Positions 7,866 through 16,320 of a stretch of 64,000 nt of DNA are shown here, piece by piece. The stretch is from assembly GCA_965227455.1 (NCBI GenBank), contig OZ245752.1:1-64000 (forward strand), given 5' to 3'. The DNA comes from JABDIP01 sp965227455. GTDB lineage: Bacteria > Pseudomonadota > Alphaproteobacteria > DSM-16000 > Inquilinaceae. Made by a program: the position numbers and the translations under genes. Position 1 is the stretch's first letter, and every line of letters begins with the position of its first letter. The notes below the pieces were generated by a model. The model saw only the letters and a program-made list of their open reading frames with translations. It was not told the origin of the DNA and did no database searches.

Positions 7866-8869
7866 GCACCGTGACGATCGGGCTGGCCGAGGCCCGCGAC
7901 CTTGCCATCGCCGCCCTGTCGGCCTCCAACACCTCAAGCGAGAACGCCACCGTGGTGGCAGAGGCGCTGGTGCTGGCCGAGGCGGACCGGCTGTCCTCGC
8001 ACGGGCTGTCACGGTTGCCGGCCTATGCCGACCAGGCCATCGCCGGCAAGGTCGATGGCCGTGCGGTGCCGGAGATCCAGCGGACCCGCGCCGCCGCGAT
8101 CCTGGCCGATGCCAAGACCGGCTTCGCCTTCCCGGCCATCGACAAGGGGCTGGCGGCGCTGCGGCCGGTCGCTCTGGAGGCGGGCATTGCCGGCATGGCA
8201 GTCGCCAATTCGCACCATTTCGGGGTCGCCGGCCACCATGTGGAGGCGCTGGCCCGGACCGGGCTGATCGGTATCGCGCTGGGCAATTCGCCGGCCGCCA
8301 TCGCGCCCTGGGGTGGTAGCCGGCCGATCTTCGGCACCAATCCGATCGCCATCGCCTGCCCGCGCCGGGACGACAACCCGATCGTCGTCGATCTCAGCCT
8401 CAGCAAGGTGGCCCGCGGCAAGGTCATGGTCGCGGCCCAGAAGGGCGAGCCGATCCCGGAGGGTTGGGCCCTGGACGGCGACGGCAACGCCACCACCGAC
8501 GCCAAGGCGGCGCTGGCCGGCAGCATGGTGCCCATGGGCGACGCCAAGGGGGCGGCGCTGGTGATGATGGTGGAGATCCTGGCCACCTGCCTGACCGGCG
8601 CCAATTTCGGCTATGAGGCCTCGACCTTCTTCAATGCCGAGGGACCGCCGCCGCGGGTGGGCCAGTTCTTCCTGGCCATCGCTCCGGACGCCATGGGCAA
8701 CGACGGCTTCGCCGACCGGATCGAGGCGCTGGCCGGCGCGGTGCTCGATCAGCCGGGCACCCGCCTGCCCGGCGTCCGCCGCTTCGCCGCCCGGGCGCAG
8801 TCTCAGCAGGACGGCATCACTCTGCCGGAACCGCTGCATGCGGAGATCGTCCGTCGGGCAGGGGCCTGA
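7862..8869 (+). CDS. comC: (R)-sulfolactate dehydrogenase, malate/L-lactate dehydrogenase (Ldh_2) family
   Basis: 335 residues. Ldh_2-type NAD(P)H-dependent oxidoreductase with the usual blocks: D-R-L-S-S-H-G-L-S-R-L near residue 43, N-S-H-H-F-G-V-A-G-H-H near residue 114, F-G-T-N-P-I-A-I-A and V-D-L-S-L-S-K-V-A-R-G-K. Its ATG overlaps the slcC stop (ATGA). In the sulfolactate pathway ComC reduces sulfopyruvate to (R)-sulfolactate, completing the two-enzyme racemisation begun by SlcC. Homologues in other contexts act on malate, ureidoglycolate or delta-piperideine carboxylate. It is the last gene of the plus-strand operon and is followed by a palindromic repeat that may act as a transcript end. 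Confidence 0.83.
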   Translation: MSTVTIGLAEARDLAIAALSASNTSSENATVVAEALVLAEADRLSSHGLSRLPAYADQAIAGKVDGRAVPEIQRTRAAAILADAKTGFAFPAIDKGLAALRPVALEAGIAGMAVANSHHFGVAGHHVEALARTGLIGIALGNSPAAIAPWGGSRPIFGTNPIAIACPRRDDNPIVVDLSLSKVARGKVMVAAQKGEPIPEGWALDGDGNATTDAKAALAGSMVPMGDAKGAALVMMVEILATCLTGANFGYEASTFFNAEGPPPRVGQFFLAIAPDAMGNDGFADRIEALAGAVLDQPGTRLPGVRRFAARAQSQQDGITLPEPLHAEIVRRAGA

Positions 8870-8917
8870 CGCAGACGGTACTGCCCTGCAGTCGGGTCGG
8901 CAGGCATCCAATCAGTC

Positions 8918-9010
8918 CGTCATTCCCGCGAAAGCGGGAATCCAGTGTTGAAGCCGATCCTCGTGTCGGTCACCGTATACCGTGGATTCCCGCTTTCGCG
9001 GGAATGACGA
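8918..9010. repeat. Inverted repeat of the CATTCCCGCGAAAGCGGGAATCCA family
   Basis: The left arm (8919-8948) and the right arm (8981-9010) are near-perfect reverse complements with a 32-base centre. Each arm also contains an internal short hairpin CCCGCGAAAGCGGG. It is a typical dispersed intergenic repeat and separates comC from the next dehydrogenase gene. Confidence 0.8.
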
Positions 9011-9074
9011 TGGATGTTGGACGGAGCGAGGGCACCACGTTTCCGCCGACCTTGCCGAAAGAGGATCCCCGCCG

Positions 9075-10010
9075 ATGAAACCGGAAGTCCTGTGCGTGTT
9101 GCAGCTCATGCCCTCGGTCATGGAGGTCCTGGAGGAGCGCTATGTGCTGCACAAGCTGTGGCAGGCGGAGGACCGGGCGGCCTTGCTGGCGCAGGTCGGC
9201 CCCGCGGTGCGGGGCATCGCCACCGACGGCCATGCCGGGGCCAGCGCGGAGCTGATGGCGGCGCTGCCGAAGCTTGAGATCGTCGGCTGTTACGGCGTCG
9301 GCGTCGATTCCATCGATCTCGGCTACGCCAAGGAGCATGGCGTGGTGGTGACCAATACGCCGGGCGTGCTGACCGACGATGTCGCCGATATGGCCATCGC
9401 CCTGCTACTCGATGTCTGCCGGGGCATCAGCGCCGGTGACCGCCATGTGCGCACCGGAAAATGGCTGGAAGGGCCGATGCCGCTGACCCGCAGCCTGAAG
9501 GGCAAGTCGGTCGGGGTCATCGGACTTGGCCGCATCGGCCGGGCGATCGCCGAGAAGGCCGCGATCTTCGGCTGCGCGCTGTCCTATCACGGTCCCAGGG
9601 AGAAGCCGGACGCCCCCTATCCCTTCTATCCCGATCTGACGGAGATGGCGGCGGCCTGCGATTTCGTGGTCGTGGCCTGTCCCGGCGGCCCGACCACGGC
9701 CGGGATCGTGAACCGGGCGGTGCTCGAGGCGCTCGGGCCCGAGGGCGGGCTGGTGAACATCTCGCGCGGCTCGGTGGTCGACGAACCGGCTCTGGTCTCT
9801 GCCCTGCAGGATGGCCGGCTGGGCTCCGCGGCGCTGGACGTCTTCGCCGCCGAACCGAAGGTGCCGGAGGCGCTGCTGGCGATGGAGAACGTCGTCCTGC
9901 AGCCGCATATGGGCAGCGGCACCGTCGAGACCCGGGCGGCGATGGGGCAGCTGGTGATCGACAACCTGGCGGCCCATTTCGAAGGCCGTCCGGTGCTGAC
10001 TCCGGTCTAG
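9075..10010 (+). CDS. D-2-hydroxyacid dehydrogenase, glyoxylate/hydroxypyruvate reductase-like
   Basis: 311 residues. Rossmann motif G-V-I-G-L-G-R-I-G-R-A near residue 151. The catalytic Arg lies in N-I-S-R-G-S-V-V-D-E, the Glu in F-A-A-E-P-K-V-P, and the His in L-Q-P-H-M-G-S-G. This resembles GhrB/hydroxypyruvate reductases that reduce 2-ketoacids with NAD(P)H. The ATG at 9075 lies 60 bases beyond the palindromic repeat and 205 bases after comC, so co-transcription with the sulfolactate operon is uncertain. It might reduce hydroxypyruvate or glyoxylate, or be a third dehydrogenase for sulfopyruvate. It is not a close copy of slcC (low similarity outside the catalytic motifs). Confidence 0.85.
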   Translation: MKPEVLCVLQLMPSVMEVLEERYVLHKLWQAEDRAALLAQVGPAVRGIATDGHAGASAELMAALPKLEIVGCYGVGVDSIDLGYAKEHGVVVTNTPGVLTDDVADMAIALLLDVCRGISAGDRHVRTGKWLEGPMPLTRSLKGKSVGVIGLGRIGRAIAEKAAIFGCALSYHGPREKPDAPYPFYPDLTEMAAACDFVVVACPGGPTTAGIVNRAVLEALGPEGGLVNISRGSVVDEPALVSALQDGRLGSAALDVFAAEPKVPEALLAMENVVLQPHMGSGTVETRAAMGQLVIDNLAAHFEGRPVLTPV

Positions 10011-10301
10011 ATCCGGCGCCCGCGGGGCGATACTGCACTTCGATGACCACAGGCAGTACTCGCGCAGCGCGGCAGGTGCCGCGCGCATGCACATTGCATT
10101 GCACCTATAAGTTTACCGAATATTGATGCATACCTTGTATAGTAATTCGGCGTTATGTCTGTATACCTAGAGTAGAATAGTAAGACTCTATCAAGCATAA
10201 TAATGGATCTCGGAAGAGATCTTGTCATCTCAGCAGGACCTGGCGACTTGCCGGACGGACCCATCACACCGTCGGGCCCGATTGATTGGGAGTTTGCTTA
10301 G
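10011..10301. other. Intergenic region with an unusually AT-rich core
   Basis: About 290 bases without a gene. Right after the dehydrogenase there is a hairpin GCGCGGCA-GG-TGCCGCGC (10067-10084) without a clear T tract. Bases 10085-10230 are strikingly AT-rich for this genome and contain several -10-like elements. A short palindrome GATCTC...GAGATC lies around 10206-10220. This probably holds the promoter of the binding-protein/kinase pair downstream. No ORF or RNA gene recognised. Confidence 0.5.
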
Positions 10302-11264
10302 ATGATGATGACGCCCCGCCGAATTCTTGTTGCCCTGTCGATTGCTGCCGGTGCCTGGTCGGCGGGAGCATGGGCGACCGAAACACACGGATCCCAGACC
10401 GGCGATATGCAGATCGCCGCGCGGCAGCAGACCCTGGTTCTTGGGCGGGTCTCGCAGGATCCGGTGAAGACGCTTCCCAGGCTGCAGGCGCTTTCGGCCT
10501 ATCTGGTCGATCGGCTGGCGCCCGTGGGCATCACAGGCGCCGAAGCAGTCGTCGCCCGAAGCAACGCGGAAATGGTCGCGCTGCTGCTTTCGGGCGAAGT
10601 CGATGTGGTGTCCGAGACCGTGATGTCGGCCTTCCGGTATGCTGATGAAGCCGGCGCCCACCCGCTGATGCGCGAATGGAAGCGGGGCGTGTCGTCCTAT
10701 CGCTCCGTCCTGTTCGCGCGGGCCGACAGCGGCATCGAGTCGATCGACGACCTCCGCGGACGGGTCATCGCCTTCGAGGACCGAGGTTCGACCTCCGGAT
10801 TTCTGATCCCGATGGCGATGCTGCGCGAACATGGGCTGGAGGCAGTCGAACTCTCGGCACCCGGCATTGCCCCGCCGCCCGGCACGGTCGGTTTCGTGTT
10901 TGTCGACACGGAAATCAACATCACCGCCTGGGTAAACCGCGGCATGGTGGATGCCGGCGCCCTGAACGACGGTGACTGGGAGGACGTGGAGCGCACGCCG
11001 AACGGCCTGAAGGACCAGTTGACCATATTCCATGAGAGCCCGGATATCCCGCGATCGGTGCTGCTCGTTCGCGGCGACATGGATCCGGACCTGCGCGACG
11101 CGCTTCAGCAGACGCTCGCCGGCATGGAGCACGATGCGGCGGCGGAAGAGGTACTGGAAACCTACTACGGTGTTGCTCGCTACGATCCGTTTATCGGCCA
11201 GGTTTCCCGCGATCTGGGTCGGGTCCGCGCGCAGTACGACGTCATCCAGGATCTGTTCGAATAG
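10302..11264 (+). CDS. PhnD-type periplasmic substrate-binding protein (phosphate/phosphonate-like ligand)
   Basis: 320 residues. Residues 1-25 form a signal peptide (RR, hydrophobic core, AGAWA cleavage region), so the product is periplasmic. The mature part shows the PhnD/SsuA-type binding-protein pattern: L-V-L-G-R-V-S-Q-D-P-V-K at the N-terminus, a D-V-V-S-E-T hinge strand, and S-I-D-D-L-R-G-R-V-I-A-F-E-D-R-G-S-T-S-G-F, the signature segment of phosphonate/phosphate-binding relatives. No ABC permease or ATPase is nearby. Instead the stop codon is followed without a gap by a sensor kinase ATG at 11265. It therefore probably acts as a ligand receptor for the kinase rather than in transport. 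The ligand is unknown. Confidence 0.85.
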   Translation: MMMTPRRILVALSIAAGAWSAGAWATETHGSQTGDMQIAARQQTLVLGRVSQDPVKTLPRLQALSAYLVDRLAPVGITGAEAVVARSNAEMVALLLSGEVDVVSETVMSAFRYADEAGAHPLMREWKRGVSSYRSVLFARADSGIESIDDLRGRVIAFEDRGSTSGFLIPMAMLREHGLEAVELSAPGIAPPPGTVGFVFVDTEINITAWVNRGMVDAGALNDGDWEDVERTPNGLKDQLTIFHESPDIPRSVLLVRGDMDPDLRDALQQTLAGMEHDAAAEEVLETYYGVARYDPFIGQVSRDLGRVRAQYDVIQDLFE

Positions 11265-13199
11265 ATGACGCTGCGGGTTCAGTCACGATACTCTCTGGCC
11301 ATATTGGGGCTGATCGCGCTGGTCGTGATCAGCCTCACGGCGAGCCTGCTGACCGGGTTTCGCGCCACAGAGCATGAAACCCGGGAGGCCAGCCTGCGGG
11401 CCATGGGCGACGGGCTGACGATGCAGTTGGAGGAGGAAGCCAACAATTTGGCCGAACTCCTGGCAACGACTCTGGCCAAACCGCTGTATTTCTTCGATCT
11501 CGACGTCATCGCCGGCGTCCTGGAACCGGCGATCGCGTTGGAGAGCATTGTGTTCGTACATCTTGAGGATTTGGAAGGACGGATCATCCATGATGGCTCG
11601 GCGGAAATATCCGACTATGGCAACCAGCACGACAGTACCGAGTTCCATGGTGACCTCCGGACGACCTCGCCGGCCTCTTGGGCGGCCGATGGCGTCTACA
11701 ATGTCATGAGGCCGGTGAGTATCGGCACGCAGATCATCGGATACCTGCATCTCGGCGTTTCCACGGAACATATGCAGGCGGAATTGGCTGCCCTGGAGCA
11801 GGACTTGGCTCATGTCGGCGAGCGGGGCGCACGTAAGACCATCAGCATCTCGGTCATCGTATCGCTCGTGCTGGCGGTTCTCGGGACGGGGACCGGCATT
11901 TACGTTGCGCGCAATCTCAGCCAGCCCATCCGGGAACTGTCGCGGCTCACCCAGCGCATCGGTGCCGGCGACTATGGGGCGGAGATTGAGTTGGCGCGCA
12001 GCGACGAAATCGGCGAGTTGGCCAAATCGTTCCGGCAGATGACCGAGAACCTGAAACGCACAACGGTTTCGACCGACTATCTGGACAACATCCTGCATTC
12101 CATGATCGATGCGCTGTTCGTGGTGGGCCCCGATGGAATCATTCGCACCGCGAACCGCGCCGCCGGCCAGATGGTCGGGTGCGCGCGGACTGCGCTCGTA
12201 GGTCGGCGCTATTCAGATCTTGTCGGCCTGTCGCAAGACCTCGGTTCCGGCGAGGATATCGCCGAGCAGACCAGCGGCGAGGCCACGCTCAGGGACGACA
12301 CGGGTGCGGTGATTCCGGTACTCGTCTCCTGGTCGCCAATCGAGCTACGTGATGACACGAGCCCGGGCGCGGTTTGCGTTGTGCGTGACATCACCGAACT
12401 GAAGAAGTCGGAATCCGAGCTTCTCGCCGCCAAGGAGCACGCCGAGTTCGCCAATCGCAGCAAGACCGAATTCCTGGCCAATATGAGCCATGAGCTGAGG
12501 ACGCCGCTGAATGCGATCATCGGCTTTTCGGAAACGATGCGGTTTCAGATCTTCGGGCCGCTGGGCACGCCGAAATACGAGGAATTCGCGCAGGACATCC
12601 ATGCAAGCGGGCAGCACCTGCTCGAGATCATCACCGACCTGCTGGACATGTCGAAGATCGAGGCCGGCAAGACCGAGCTCAACGAGGACTGGTTCGATCT
12701 CCGTGCCACCGCCGACTCCGCCATCCGGCTGATCAATGCCCGCAATGTCGGCAACGAACACCCGGTGGAGTTGCGGGTGGATGCCGAAACCGTGCTCCAT
12801 GGCGACGAGCTTCTCGTCAAGCAGATGATGATCAATCTGCTGACCAACTCCAGCAAGTTCACGCCGCCTGACGGCCACATATCCATGCGCATTCGCGGGC
12901 TGCCTAACGGTGGGTTGGCGGTTGCCGTGCGCGACAACGGAATCGGGATCGACAAGGCGGACATCCCGAACGTGATGGAACCCTTTGTGCAGGTTGACAA
13001 CACCTTTGCGCGGTCCCATTCCGGGACCGGGCTGGGACTGCCCTTGGTGCGGGCGCATGCGGAGATGCATGGCGGGAGGCTACGCCTGCTCAGCCGCTCC
13101 GGCTACGGAACGGTGGCGATCATCGAGTTCCCTGCCAAGCGCATCCGCAGGCGACGCCGGCCGGAAGCCCGCGTCAATCCCACGGCCCTGGCATCGTGA
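11265..13199 (+). CDS. Membrane sensor histidine kinase (HAMP-PAS-HisKA-HATPase)
   Basis: 644 residues. Transmembrane helices at about 8-31 and 193-215 enclose a periplasmic sensor domain of about 160 residues. A HAMP linker (215-268), a PAS domain (about 270-385), a HisKA dimerisation domain with the H-box N-M-S-H-E-L-R-T-P-L-N (His409), and an ATPase domain with N-L-L-T-N-S-S-K-F, D-N-G-I-G-I and G-T-G-L-G-L boxes follow. There is no receiver domain. The C-terminus is very arginine-rich. The gene abuts the PhnD-like binding protein with zero spacing, so the pair likely forms a two-part periplasmic receptor. No response regulator gene is adjacent; the downstream neighbour is convergent. Confidence 0.92.
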   Translation: MTLRVQSRYSLAILGLIALVVISLTASLLTGFRATEHETREASLRAMGDGLTMQLEEEANNLAELLATTLAKPLYFFDLDVIAGVLEPAIALESIVFVHLEDLEGRIIHDGSAEISDYGNQHDSTEFHGDLRTTSPASWAADGVYNVMRPVSIGTQIIGYLHLGVSTEHMQAELAALEQDLAHVGERGARKTISISVIVSLVLAVLGTGTGIYVARNLSQPIRELSRLTQRIGAGDYGAEIELARSDEIGELAKSFRQMTENLKRTTVSTDYLDNILHSMIDALFVVGPDGIIRTANRAAGQMVGCARTALVGRRYSDLVGLSQDLGSGEDIAEQTSGEATLRDDTGAVIPVLVSWSPIELRDDTSPGAVCVVRDITELKKSESELLAAKEHAEFANRSKTEFLANMSHELRTPLNAIIGFSETMRFQIFGPLGTPKYEEFAQDIHASGQHLLEIITDLLDMSKIEAGKTELNEDWFDLRATADSAIRLINARNVGNEHPVELRVDAETVLHGDELLVKQMMINLLTNSSKFTPPDGHISMRIRGLPNGGLAVAVRDNGIGIDKADIPNVMEPFVQVDNTFARSHSGTGLGLPLVRAHAEMHGGRLRLLSRSGYGTVAIIEFPAKRIRRRRRPEARVNPTALAS

Positions 13200-13221
13200 A
13201 CCCGCGGCGCGGATTCCGCGC

Positions 13222-16200
13222 CTATCCGAAGAATCCGGTCCGGTGCGCCGTCGCCGTGGAGACCCGGCGGATCAGGGCGAACAGGCCCTGCATGGGCTGG
13301 AACAGCGTCTCGTTCTCGAACTGATAGCTCTGGCTGTCGTCGGAGAGATAGGTCGCCGGCTCGCCGAAATCGTCCAGCGCGACGGGATCGTGGGTCATCG
13401 GGAAGATTTCCTCGAGGATCTCGATCGCCGCCGGGATGTCCAGATGAAGGACACGACCGATGAGCTGCTTGAGCGTCGTCGCGTGGCGGTCGGAGAACTC
13501 CGGCAGGCGCATGGCGAGCAGGAAGATCTCGTGGATCGCCGCCAGCCGGATCGCGTGCAGCAGGCCCAGCGCATCCTTGGTCGCGTCGCCGACCAGCGCG
13601 CCGCATCCGGCCGGTTTTCCGTCCTCGCCGGCATCCGCCAGGGCCGCCGACAGCACTATGAAATCCTTGTAGAGCCGGCGGAAGACCTGGTTCTGGCGTC
13701 CGTGGACGCGGGTTTCTTCCAGGTACTCGGCCAGCTTGAGCATGTCCTCCGCCTTGCCGCGATCGGCCGTCGCGCCGGCGCGGATGATCCACATGCCCGG
13801 GTCAAGCGTGTCGATATAGCCCTTCATGACATGCGGGTCGCTGACAGCGGCCCCGTATTCGGCGATGCCCATCAGCTGCCTGAGCCTGCGCGAGCGCTTG
13901 TAGAGGTCGTGGAAGCGGTCCGGCTCCTTGGCGATCGCCGCTCCGACGCCGCCGACGCTGTTGGCCAGCAGGCCGAGCTGCATCAGCACGGCATTGTGCG
14001 GGATGGCCCGGAGCTGCGAGGCCGAGGCGTGATCGACGTCGGACGGGTCCTCGTGCTGGCGCTTCAGGGCCCGGCTGCCGGACGGAAACAGCATGTTGGT
14101 GCCGAAGGCGCTCAGGAGGACGCCGTAGTTGCGGTCCTCCATCAGTCCGACCTGGAACTCCTTCACCGTGGTGAAGAACTCCCGGATATAGGACGCCTCG
14201 TCATAGAACGGATCGTCGGCGCTGCCGCCGCTGGGCGTCAGGACATGCTCCAGAATCCGGGTGATGACGGCGAAGGCGCCGGACTGGTTGACGAAGAAGA
14301 CATAGCCGTCGCCGCCCTGGAAGCTGACCTCCTGCTTGAAGTCGAGACCGGTCTCGGCCATGTAGCCGCGGGTCGCCGGCGTATCGACATAGTTCAGCCG
14401 CTCCTCGAAGCTGGCCGGATGGGCGCCACGGCCGATCGACTCGCCATGTGTGTCGAACATCAGCAGCTGCACGCCGTCCAGCTTCTGCTCGGACATCACC
14501 CGGATCAGCCTCAGCCTCAGCCGCTCGATCGAGGCCGAGGCCGGGGCCTGGCCCAGATAACGGCCGGCGTCGGAGAAGCCGGTCTGCACGCACAACCGGC
14601 GACGCTTTTGCACATAGGCGCGGTAATGCGGGTTCTCCAGCAGCTGCTCGATGACGCGGCTGCCGGCCTCCAGCGCCTTCTCGGTCTCGAACAGGGGCGA
14701 GATGTCGACATGCTCCTCGACGCCGAAAAGCTTGGCGAAATAGAGCACCGTCAGGACCGTGAACGCGGATTCCGACTCCGCGATCAGGAAGCGGATCGGC
14801 GCCGTCCGGCCGGCATATTTCAGCATCTGCGCGACCACCATGAAGAGCCGCTTCACGGAGGTACGTTCGCCCAGGATCGAGCCGAAATTGATGCTGACCG
14901 GCTCCACGTTGTCGAGCAGCTCGCTGAGCCGGTCGAGATAGGATTGCCGGTAGCGCGGATCGCTCGGGTCGCTGACGACGCCGACCGCCCGACGGATCGC
15001 GTTGTGGACCTGCTTGGCGTTGATGCGGACATGGGTGTGGGCCATGCCGAGACCCAGATTGGCCAGCTCTGCGCGCAGCACGCAGAGCCGGGTCAGCAGC
15101 GCGTCGTCCTTGGTGCGGGCGATGGCGCGGCCGGTCATCTCGATCAGGCCGGAGGCGTCCTCCAGGCGCAGGGTCATGCCCTCATACATGCGCCGGGAAA
15201 CCGCCTTGATCCGGTGGCGCGCCTCCTCCTCGGTGGGCTCGGCGGTGCCGAACACCGACAGCTCGTCGGTCACCTGGTTGATGGCAAGCGCAATGCGGCT
15301 TTCCATCAGATCCAGGGTCTCGCGCAGGTCCCGGGCCTTGCCGCCGGCGTCGCTGCGGATCGAGCGGACGGTTTCCAGGTAATGGGCCAGCTGGTTGCGC
15401 TGGATCTTCAGGCGCTTGAACAGGGTGTCGGTCCAGCGGATGTCCGAACGCCCGTCCAGGTCGTAACCGACCCAGGTCGCCAGGGTGATCAGCCGGGGCG
15501 TCAACTCGGTCCAGCGGTCCGGATAGGCGGATTTCGCCACATCCAGCAGGATCGCGTTGGCCCGGCGCAGCGCCACCTGGGCGTTGCCGATCGCCTCCAG
15601 CGACAGCTCGTGCTCGCGCAGCAGGTCGAGGCCGCGATCGGGCCGGTGCTCCTCGCGGCAGGCGAGGTCGACCAGGTCGGCGGCGGTCTTCGGCGAGAGC
15701 AGCGAGCCGTCGGTGCTGCGTCCGGTGGCCAGCGCCGCCAGGGCACGCATCAACTCGCCGGAGATGCTGAAGGTCGGGTGGGCGGTGGTGACCACGCCGA
15801 ACAGCTCGTCCTCGACGCGGGCCTGGAAATCCTCGAACGGCACCGGATCGGCGCCGCCATCCGCCGGGCGGGTCAGGGCGGTGAAGACCTCACGCAGCCT
15901 GTTCTCATTGGCTTCCGGATCGGTCTCGCCGAGATAGCGGCCAAAGCGCTCGGCCCGGTTCACGAAGCCCTCAGCCGACAGGTACTGGACCAGCTGCTCC
16001 AGCGCGCCGTAGCTGAGCTGGCCCTGCTCCAGCCGGCGCGACAGGTCCAACGCCAGCAGAAGCACCGGATTGCTGAACGGATCCTCGGTGGTCGCCCGCG
16101 AATGGCCGCGCAGCTCGTCGGTCAGTTCCGCGGCCAGGCCGGCGGCGTCGATGGCGGGCTCGGCGGCGAACTTGGCGCTCTCGGCGCTGAGCACGGTTCC

Positions 16201-16320
16201 CTGCGCCAGCCTTGCCCGGGCGGCTTCGGCGATTTCCGCAAAGCGCTTGCCGTCGGAACTCGGTGTATCGGCCGTCGCGGCGCCCTTGCGGCTGCGGGTG
16301 GCCTTGGCCACTTCCGACAT
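13222..16320 (-). CDS. ppc: Divergent phosphoenolpyruvate carboxylase-like protein
   Basis: 1032 residues, somewhat longer than typical bacterial PEPC (about 880-930). Recognisable blocks: V-V-T-T-A-H-P-T (His181), W-V-G-Y-D-L-D-G-R-S-D (283-293, versus canonical W-x-G-G-D-R-D-G-N-P), L-I-A-E-S-E-S near 513, and P-L-F-E-T near 542. PEPC carboxylates PEP to oxaloacetate. Two catalytic loops deviate: the S-D-S-x-K-D loop reads G-F-S-D-A-G-R-Y with no lysine, and the canonical F-H-G-R-G-G-S-V-G-R-G-G-G-P reads T-H-G-E-S-I-G-R-G-A-H-P (625-635), losing one arginine while keeping His and the second Arg. So membership of the family is clear but activity is uncertain. It is convergent with the kinase gene, 22 bases apart. 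Confidence 0.75.
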   Translation of the reverse strand: MSEVAKATRSRKGAATADTPSSDGKRFAEIAEAARARLAQGTVLSAESAKFAAEPAIDAAGLAAELTDELRGHSRATTEDPFSNPVLLLALDLSRRLEQGQLSYGALEQLVQYLSAEGFVNRAERFGRYLGETDPEANENRLREVFTALTRPADGGADPVPFEDFQARVEDELFGVVTTAHPTFSISGELMRALAALATGRSTDGSLLSPKTAADLVDLACREEHRPDRGLDLLREHELSLEAIGNAQVALRRANAILLDVAKSAYPDRWTELTPRLITLATWVGYDLDGRSDIRWTDTLFKRLKIQRNQLAHYLETVRSIRSDAGGKARDLRETLDLMESRIALAINQVTDELSVFGTAEPTEEEARHRIKAVSRRMYEGMTLRLEDASGLIEMTGRAIARTKDDALLTRLCVLRAELANLGLGMAHTHVRINAKQVHNAIRRAVGVVSDPSDPRYRQSYLDRLSELLDNVEPVSINFGSILGERTSVKRLFMVVAQMLKYAGRTAPIRFLIAESESAFTVLTVLYFAKLFGVEEHVDISPLFETEKALEAGSRVIEQLLENPHYRAYVQKRRRLCVQTGFSDAGRYLGQAPASASIERLRLRLIRVMSEQKLDGVQLLMFDTHGESIGRGAHPASFEERLNYVDTPATRGYMAETGLDFKQEVSFQGGDGYVFFVNQSGAFAVITRILEHVLTPSGGSADDPFYDEASYIREFFTTVKEFQVGLMEDRNYGVLLSAFGTNMLFPSGSRALKRQHEDPSDVDHASASQLRAIPHNAVLMQLGLLANSVGGVGAAIAKEPDRFHDLYKRSRRLRQLMGIAEYGAAVSDPHVMKGYIDTLDPGMWIIRAGATADRGKAEDMLKLAEYLEETRVHGRQNQVFRRLYKDFIVLSAALADAGEDGKPAGCGALVGDATKDALGLLHAIRLAAIHEIFLLAMRLPEFSDRHATTLKQLIGRVLHLDIPAAIEILEEIFPMTHDPVALDDFGEPATYLSDDSQSYQFENETLFQPMQGLFALIRRVSTATAHRTGFFG

